Assembly (NCBI GenBank): GCA_029254375.1
Contig: JAQWXR010000001.1
Span: forward strand, 1-64,000
Source of the DNA: Schleiferiaceae bacterium
Lineage (GTDB): Bacteria; Bacteroidota; Bacteroidia; Flavobacteriales; Schleiferiaceae
Direction: 5' to 3'
DNA: 64,000 nt
The notes beneath the pieces were generated by a model. It did not search any database and had not been told where the DNA came from. It was given only the letters and a program-made list of their open reading frames with translations. How positions within the stretch are numbered: the first letter of the stretch is position 1; every line of letters starts with the position of its first letter. A program made the translations under genes and the position numbers. Below, one piece after another: positions 58,126-64,000 of this stretch.

Positions 58126-59032
58126 ATGCGCTTGGAGGGAGGAGCTGCTCAAAGGCGGTGCCCAGGGTGGGGTAATGGAATTGAAATCCGACGTTTTCCC
58201 ATTTCGCTGCGGAACACTTCGTGCTCATCAAGCCGACTTGAGCCATCTCTCCAAGCATCAGGTAAAGAGCCCATGCAGGAACCGAAGGGGCGATGAATGG
58301 ACGTTTGAGTATCTGGGCAAGGGTTCGGCTAAACTCACGATTACGAGTGGATTCGGGTCCAACCCCATTCCAAATGCCCTGGCAATCCTCCTGTTCAGCT
58401 AGGAATAAGAACTGCCGGGCCAGATCGTTTACATGAATCCAGGGCATCCAATGCATTCCATTTCCGAGTGCCGCCCCCAATCCCCAGTTGAATATGGGAA
58501 AGAGGGTGGCCAACACACCACTATTTTTCCCAAGTACGATGCCAATGCGGAGTTTGACCACGCGTAGGCCAAGGTCCTCCATGCGGTCCGCTTGATGCTC
58601 CCATGCGCGCACAACATCGCCCAGAAATCCCTCCGCACCCCCGTCATTTTCGTGGTAGAGTCGCTCCGGGTCGTTGGGGTAAATACCTACCGCAGAGGCA
58701 GAGATAAATGCCTTTGGACGCTGGTCTGCGGGCATGTCCTGAATCGCCTGGAAAAGGGTTTCGGCCCCTTGGATGCGGCTATCAAGAATAGCTTGTTTGT
58801 GTTTGCGCGTCCACCGTTCGGCCACGTTAGCCCCCGCAAGATGAAATACCGCTTCGACTCCCTTGAGTGCATCTGTATCCATGGTTCCTTGGCTCGGGTC
58901 CCAATGGGCATGTTCGTTGTGCGATTGCCGGGTCGAAAGTACCCGCACCTTGTGCCCTTGCGCCATCAGCACTCGTGACAATTCTTGACCTACCAAGCCG
59001 GTTCCGCCCGTGATTAAAAAAATGCGTCCCAT
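58124..59032 (-). CDS. TIGR01777-family SDR epimerase-like protein
   Basis: [34 protein letters not shown]-like N-terminus, [45 protein letters not shown]; start at internal ATG. Confidence 0.92.
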   Translation of the reverse strand: [302 protein letters not shown]

Positions 59033-59071
59033 ATGCAAAAGAACCCCATTTTTGTGGCACAGTTCATCCTC

Positions 59072-59644
59072 ATGCACCAATTAATTCCTCATTCTGGCTG
59101 GAAGCCACGATATCAAGCCTCTTTGGATCCCAAAAGCCCATTGTATTTGGACTCGGGAGCCCCTGAAAATGGTGCCTACCATCAGATGTATGACTTTGTG
59201 ATTCATCCGGAATGGGACGCCATTGGCTGTGAGACACTCTACATCAAGCTTCTCTTTGTCGATTACCAAGAATGCTTTGCTGTAATTGAGCTTTTAGGAG
59301 AATGGAATGACGCAGTCCACAACGATGTGATGGAAGTAAAAAGAAGGCTCGTGGATCCACTAAACCTTCATGGAATCGACAAGTTTTTGTTGCTCGCGGA
59401 CAATTTGTTGAATTTTCACGGTGGTGAAGAAGACTATTATGCTGAATGGGCTGAAGATTGTGAGGCCGGCTGGATTGTCATGTTAAACGCTAGAGACCAT
59501 GTTATTCAAGACCTTCATTCTGCACGCCTAAGTGCCTACATCTGGGCAGGAGAGCGGTATCGCTTTGCAGCCTGGCGTGCACAAGATCCGTTGGCCTTAT
59601 GTCAGGCCGTGGATTTGCTTATTCAAAAACAACTTGGGGCTTAA
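59072..59644 (+). CDS. Conserved hypothetical protein
   Basis: Soluble, about 190 aa, Trp/Tyr/Asp-rich; start at internal ATG 59072 (MHQLIPHSGWKP). Confidence 0.55.
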   Translation: MHQLIPHSGWKPRYQASLDPKSPLYLDSGAPENGAYHQMYDFVIHPEWDAIGCETLYIKLLFVDYQECFAVIELLGEWNDAVHNDVMEVKRRLVDPLNLHGIDKFLLLADNLLNFHGGEEDYYAEWAEDCEAGWIVMLNARDHVIQDLHSARLSAYIWAGERYRFAAWRAQDPLALCQAVDLLIQKQLGA

Positions 59645-60684
59645 ATCTGGACCATCCACTGGTGGCGGTCCTCTGTGCGTCCGTAGCGAATATCGGCCAG
59701 GGCGGACTTGACCCGCATGGCGACCCCATTTTCAGGCGCTGGGACCGAAATGATGGCCTCATGATAGCCTATGCCATCAATCGGACTGACCACAGCAGCG
59801 GTACCCATTCCAAATGCTTCTTCAAGGCTGCCATCTTTTGCGGCGGCCACGATTTCATCTACAGAAATGCGGCGCTCCTCCACCGGAATACCCCACTCCT
59901 TGGCCAAAATCAAGATGGAGTCACGGGTGATGCCTTCAAGAATCCGATCTGATAAGGCGGGGGTTAGTAAGCGACCGTTGATTACAAAAGCAACATTCAT
60001 TGTGCCGGCTTCTTCGAGGTAGGCATGATCAGCGTGATCGGTCCAAAGGACTTGGTTGAATCCTTCTTCTACTGCTTTGCGGGTCGCCAAAAATGCGCCA
60101 CCATAGTTTCCGGCAGCTTTGGCAAAACCAACCCCACCTTGGGCAGCTCGTGTGAAATGTTGCTCGATTTTGACCTTGACCGGCTTGGAGTAGAGTTCAC
60201 CCACTGGGCTCGTTACAATCGCAAATGTGTATTCTTCAGAGGGCCGCGCAGCGACGAATTCCGAACTCGAAAATAGAAAGGGACGCAAATACAATGCAGT
60301 ATTCTCTCCACCAGGAACCCATTCAGAATCAATTCGAATCAACTCCAAGAGGCCTTCCATGAAAATCTCTTTTGGCAGCTCAGGGATGAGCATACGGGCA
60401 CCCGACTTATTGAGTCGTTCCCAGTTTCGTTCGGGGCGAAAAATGGCAATGCTACCATCCGCTTGACGATAGGCTTTTTGGCCCTCAAAAACGGCCTGAC
60501 CATAGTGAAGAGCGTGCAAACCAAGGCCTTGCTTTAGGGCTCCATAGGGCTCGATGCTTCCTTCGCCCCATGCGCCGTTCTTAAATTCACAAATAAAGAT
60601 GTGGTCCGAAAGACCTGCACCAAATCCTAAATTGTTAAAATCAATGGTGGAGAGCCTGGAATCAGTGGTAGTATGTACTTTCAT
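59641..60684 (-). CDS. ilvE: Branched-chain amino acid aminotransferase
   Basis: GLHALHYGQAVFEGQKAYR, FRPERNWERLNKSGARMLIPELP, KAAGNYGGAFLATRKAVEEGFNQVLWTDHADHAYLEEAGTMNVAFVI. Confidence 0.95.
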   Translation of the reverse strand: MKVHTTTDSRLSTIDFNNLGFGAGLSDHIFICEFKNGAWGEGSIEPYGALKQGLGLHALHYGQAVFEGQKAYRQADGSIAIFRPERNWERLNKSGARMLIPELPKEIFMEGLLELIRIDSEWVPGGENTALYLRPFLFSSSEFVAARPSEEYTFAIVTSPVGELYSKPVKVKIEQHFTRAAQGGVGFAKAAGNYGGAFLATRKAVEEGFNQVLWTDHADHAYLEEAGTMNVAFVINGRLLTPALSDRILEGITRDSILILAKEWGIPVEERRISVDEIVAAAKDGSLEEAFGMGTAAVVSPIDGIGYHEAIISVPAPENGVAMRVKSALADIRYGRTEDRHQWMVQI

Positions 60685-60774
60685 GGGCGATCAGGGAAGG
60701 GTTGTGAGGCTCAGCGCGGCTAAGCCGGTGCAAAGGTACGAAGGATTGATTGTACCTTTATCAAAAGCCTTACT

Positions 60775-61320
60775 ATGAAACGTATTTTGATTCCTGCCTT
60801 AGCCCTCTTCGCGGCCTTTACCCGTCCAAGTGAATCTCCGGTGGAGACGATGAGTTTTGACTATTTCGGAGACAGCATCCAAGTAGCGGACACCACTAAT
60901 CTGAATGATCTTCTGGCTCAATTGGGTTCAGGCACTGACTCGCTCTACGCGACGTTTGCGGCACCGATTTCAGCGGTGTGTCAGGTAAAGGGCTGCTGGA
61001 TGCAGTTGGACCTGGGCAATGGAGAAGAGGCGCTGGTGCGTTTCAAAGATTACGGCTTCTTTGTGCCTATGGATGCAAGCTCAGAAAGGGCCATCATCAC
61101 AGGAAGCTTGACAGTGGACACCTTGAGTGTCGAATGGTTGCGTCACCAAGCCGAAGATGCGGGCAAATCTGACTCGGCTATTGCGGCGATTACTGAGCCA
61201 AAAATCTCCTATGCCGTTTTGGCAACGGGTGTAGCACTCCCTCAAAAAGTCCGTGAAATGGCGGAAGAAGAGGAGGCACACGATCATGAAGGCCACGATC
61301 ACGATGGCCATGAGCATTAA
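60775..61320 (+). CDS. DUF4920-like protein with His/Asp-rich C-terminal tail
   Basis: FAAPISAVCQVKGCWMQLDLGNGEEALVRFKDYGFFVPMDA; tail EEEEAHDHEGHDHDGHEH. Confidence 0.78.
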   Translation: MKRILIPALALFAAFTRPSESPVETMSFDYFGDSIQVADTTNLNDLLAQLGSGTDSLYATFAAPISAVCQVKGCWMQLDLGNGEEALVRFKDYGFFVPMDASSERAIITGSLTVDTLSVEWLRHQAEDAGKSDSAIAAITEPKISYAVLATGVALPQKVREMAEEEEAHDHEGHDHDGHEH

Positions 61321-61816
61321 ACATCAGACCCGAAAGGGTCTTTTGTTTTTGACGGCATCTCTTGGCATGCTGAGCCTGTCCGTGCTCAGTTGTAACGCTC
61401 CAGAAGCAACGCCTGAACAAAAGCCTGCGGATCAACCTAGTCGTCGAACGGGGATGTATGAAGCCAGTCCTTTAGCGGTAGCTATGCGTAGCATGGCGAC
61501 GGATATGGAGTCACTCCGGGCAAAAGCAGATGATGGCTCCTTGCAAATCGAAGAGGTAGATGCCATGATTTTGGCGCATGCCGATATGAAAACGGCTCAG
61601 GCCACCAAGCCATCAGATATCAAGGCTAGTTATACAGGCTATGCCGAAGCATATCTCCTCCAATTGGAAGAACTCAAGGAACAAATGCGTGCGAATGCTA
61701 GCAGGGAAGAGCGACTGGAGGCGTTTAATGCTGCCTTGACTACCTGTGTGGCCTGCCACCAAGAACATTGTCCTGGTCCTATTTCACGCATTGAAAAAAT
61801 TAAGGTTCAGCCATAA
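61310..61816 (+). CDS. Cytochrome c-like lipoprotein
   Basis: Lipobox SVLSC; CVACHQEHC near C-terminus; start at ATG 61310 overlapping the DUF4920-like stop. Confidence 0.62.
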   Translation: MSIKHQTRKGLLFLTASLGMLSLSVLSCNAPEATPEQKPADQPSRRTGMYEASPLAVAMRSMATDMESLRAKADDGSLQIEEVDAMILAHADMKTAQATKPSDIKASYTGYAEAYLLQLEELKEQMRANASREERLEAFNAALTTCVACHQEHCPGPISRIEKIKVQP

Positions 61817-62084
61817 TAGAGCGGGTAATCACCCATGATGCTCGTCCCACGTTGCGTTCTGAGCGCTGGAATTAAAGTTTTCACTCCTTGAATGAAGCTA
61901 GGGTCCGGACTCAAAGTACTTATAGATGCAGAATGGGCTAATCTTCCTTAGCGCAAAGTCACGTATCTAAGGTTAGATCTCACCTTGCCTATAATAGAGG
62001 CTTGGTAAGTTTAGAGGTCAGCCTGGGTCACCGTGCAAACAATAGATGTTGCGTGTGCGGCGTGGCTGAACGACATTTAGACCT

Positions 62085-62540
62085 ATGAAATATCGAAGCC
62101 TCCGCGTCTATGGGTTCTTAGAAAATGCTGAGGGGGATCTTCTGATCGCCTATGAACGCTTTGCAGGCCAACCCTTGATTAAATTTCCTGGAGGGGGCAT
62201 CGAATGGGGCGAAGGCCATCAAGAGGCCCTATGCCGTGAATTCATGGAGGAGTTAGGGGTATCAATCGCGGTGAAGGAGTGCATGTACTTTAATGATTTC
62301 CCGGTGCAATCCGCCATCAATCCAGCCTATCAAGTACAGTCATTTTTTTATCGCGTGAAACTCCATGAAACGGGAGGCCCCCAAAGGGTTCAGGCAGAGA
62401 CAAAACGCGAAGTCCCCAGCGAAGAGGGGGAGCGATTTGTGTGGGTTCCAAGAAATGAAATTGACGCAATCCCATTCACTTTTGAGATAGAGCAGGCGGC
62501 TATGCGCTCGTTTTTGGCCGCAGCCAAGAGCCCTCAATAG
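62085..62540 (+). CDS. NUDIX hydrolase
   Basis: GGGIEWGEGHQEALCREFMEELGV Nudix box. Confidence 0.92.
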   Translation: MKYRSLRVYGFLENAEGDLLIAYERFAGQPLIKFPGGGIEWGEGHQEALCREFMEELGVSIAVKECMYFNDFPVQSAINPAYQVQSFFYRVKLHETGGPQRVQAETKREVPSEEGERFVWVPRNEIDAIPFTFEIEQAAMRSFLAAAKSPQ

Positions 62541-62967
62541 GAAGAATAGGCTGCCAATCACCTTTGCTTTGGGCGACGGTATTCAAGAATTCTCCTTCAG
62601 CTTGGCGTGCCTGGCGTACGTTAACGGGTTCCCATGTTCTCGTGGCGTTGGACCGAACATAGAGCATCATGCGGCCAAATAGGTCAATGCCTAATAAGCG
62701 ACTGAGTTCATTGAGCGCTTTCATTCGGGTATCAATCGAACAACCACTCGCCGTATGGGTCTGTTCGTCCACGGCCAAAGCAATCAAGCGTCGATCTACC
62801 GTGGTATAGCCAGCGCTAATCGGCTGGCCATGCGCAGTCCATTCGCGACATATTCGATCCAAATGATCCTCAACAAGGGAATCTTGCCCTTCGGACCAAG
62901 GCGAAGCGGCGCAGAAACACCAGAATCGACTGTATTCGGGTAATTCAGACCAAGGTTTAGAGTTCAT
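62500..62967 (-). CDS. Conserved Bacteroidetes protein often labelled ABC transporter ATPase
   Basis: LPEYSRFWCFCAASPWSE, EWTAHGQPISAGYTTVDRRLIALAVDEQTHTASGCSIDTRM; start likely at MNSKPWSELP. Confidence 0.72.
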   Translation of the reverse strand: MNSKPWSELPEYSRFWCFCAASPWSEGQDSLVEDHLDRICREWTAHGQPISAGYTTVDRRLIALAVDEQTHTASGCSIDTRMKALNELSRLLGIDLFGRMMLYVRSNATRTWEPVNVRQARQAEGEFLNTVAQSKGDWQPILPIEGSWLRPKTSA

Positions 62968-63748
62968 CCGCCTGGGCAATGGCTTCGGCAATGTCTAATA
63001 CTTGAACACTACCTTCTTTTTCAAAGTGCTTGACACCGTCGGTCATCATCGTATTGCAAAAAGGGCAACCGGTAGCAATAATAGCTGGCTCGGTAGCCAA
63101 GGCTTCTTCCGCGCGTTCGTGGTTGATGTCTCTATCTCCTGCTTCCGGTTCTTTGAACATCTGGGCACCCCCAGCACCGCAGCAGAGACCCTGCTTTTTG
63201 CATCGACGCATCTCCGTCAATTCGGCCTCTAGAGTAGATAAAAGTTCCCGAGGCGCCTCATATTCCTGATTGACACGACCCAAGTAGCAGGGATCGTGAA
63301 AAACGATGCGTTTGCCCTTGAATGCCCCTCCCTCCACTTTCAGCTTGCCTTCTTTGAGCAGCGTCTGGAGGTATTGGGTGTGATGATAGACTTCAAAACT
63401 TCCACCAAGCTCTGGGTATTCATTTTTTAGGGTATTGAAGCAATGCGGGCACGTGGTCACGATGCGCTGCACGTCATAGGCATTCAAGATCTCAATATTG
63501 GCCAGGGCTTGCATTTGGAATAGGAACTCATTTCCCGCCCGGCGGGCAGGGTCTCCCGTGCAGCTTTCTTCTGCGCCTAAAACGGCAAAGGACACTCCTG
63601 AACGCTGAAGCAATCGAGCGAACGCTTTGGTTATTTTTTTGGCGCGGTCATCAAAGCTTCCTGCACAACCAACCCAGAACAACACATCCGGTTTTTCACC
63701 ACGTTGGGTCATTTCAGCTAGGGTAGGGACGTGTAAGGCTTCCATCAT
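62957..63748 (-). CDS. (Fe-S)-binding oxidoreductase subunit, heterodisulfide reductase-like CCG domains
   Basis: VLFWVGCAGSFDDRAKKITKAFARLLQRSGVSFAVLGAEESCTGDPARRAGNEFLFQ, VTTCPHCFNTLKNEYP, CCGAGGAQMFKE. Confidence 0.93.
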   Translation of the reverse strand: MMEALHVPTLAEMTQRGEKPDVLFWVGCAGSFDDRAKKITKAFARLLQRSGVSFAVLGAEESCTGDPARRAGNEFLFQMQALANIEILNAYDVQRIVTTCPHCFNTLKNEYPELGGSFEVYHHTQYLQTLLKEGKLKVEGGAFKGKRIVFHDPCYLGRVNQEYEAPRELLSTLEAELTEMRRCKKQGLCCGAGGAQMFKEPEAGDRDINHERAEEALATEPAIIATGCPFCNTMMTDGVKHFEKEGSVQVLDIAEAIAQADEL

Positions 63749-63751
63749 GTT

Positions 63752-64000
63752 TTATGCTTCAAATACTTCAATTGTGGCAGACTTGCGAACCAAATCCGTA
63801 AAGGCTCCCGAGTAGCGGGTGGCGCGTACAATGTGATTGTCAATCCAATGATAATTTCCGCCTCGTGGTTTACCCATCAATAGGCCGTGATAAGGGAAGG
63901 CATTAGCTTGAAGCCAATCTTCCGTTACCACGCGCTGTTCTTCAGTACGAGAGGTGAAGAAGGTAATGATATGTCCCTGGGCGTACCATTTCTGAATGGT
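63752..64000 (-). CDS. Partial CDS running off the window (HAD-like/phosphatase-type C-terminus)
   Basis: Own translation of the minus strand: ..TIQKWYAQGHIITFFTSRTEEQRVVTEDWLQANAFPYHGLLMGKPRGGNYHWIDNHIVRATRYSGAFTDLVRKSATIEVFEA*; truncated at window edge. Confidence 0.65.
   Translation of the reverse strand, partial: TIQKWYAQGHIITFFTSRTEEQRVVTEDWLQANAFPYHGLLMGKPRGGNYHWIDNHIVRATRYSGAFTDLVRKSATIEVFEA

Noticed and set aside
1-64000. Prophage, transposon or integrated element
   Set aside because: No integrase, transposase, phage structural gene, tRNA attachment site or terminal repeats recognised; gene content is largely core chromosomal.

Overview
This 64 kb window looks like a contiguous stretch of a Bacteroidetes (Flavobacteriia-like) chromosome. 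The lineage call rests on T9SS sorting domains, -7 elements of the form TAnnTTTG, DUF3822/DUF4293/DUF4920/DUF5777-type proteins and a Mpl-type ligase. It is mostly housekeeping: rdgB, rsmD, icmF, exoIII, rpsF-rpsR-rplI, dnaX, icd, aconitase, lhgO, purB, mpl, pyrB-pyrR, rho, truA, ilvE. Accessory parts are: (i) an 8.7 kb apparent operon at 1696-10383, divergent from a MocR-type regulator, encoding two lamin-tail-like secreted proteins, a DcuC-family carrier, isoaspartyl dipeptidase, two porins and an M14 peptidase; (ii) a polysaccharide segment with two GT2 enzymes, a sulfotransferase and Wzm/Wzt; (iii) a cytochrome c-like/YceI/beta-barrel cassette. I saw no CRISPR array, prophage, IS element, tRNA or rRNA. 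The best candidates for a second look are a probable dnaX frameshift/slippage site (A10 run with an immediate -1 stop), twin 14-bp palindromes bracketing a YceI promoter, the isoaspartyl-peptide operon with its MocR-like direct repeats, a structured 3'UTR/possible small RNA at 56585-56768, an 8-bp tandem repeat with 24-bp higher-order periodicity, a low-complexity insert in Rho, and recurrent -7 elements only 4-8 nt from start codons, which suggests leaderless transcripts. Family calls come from reading the translations. No database search was run.
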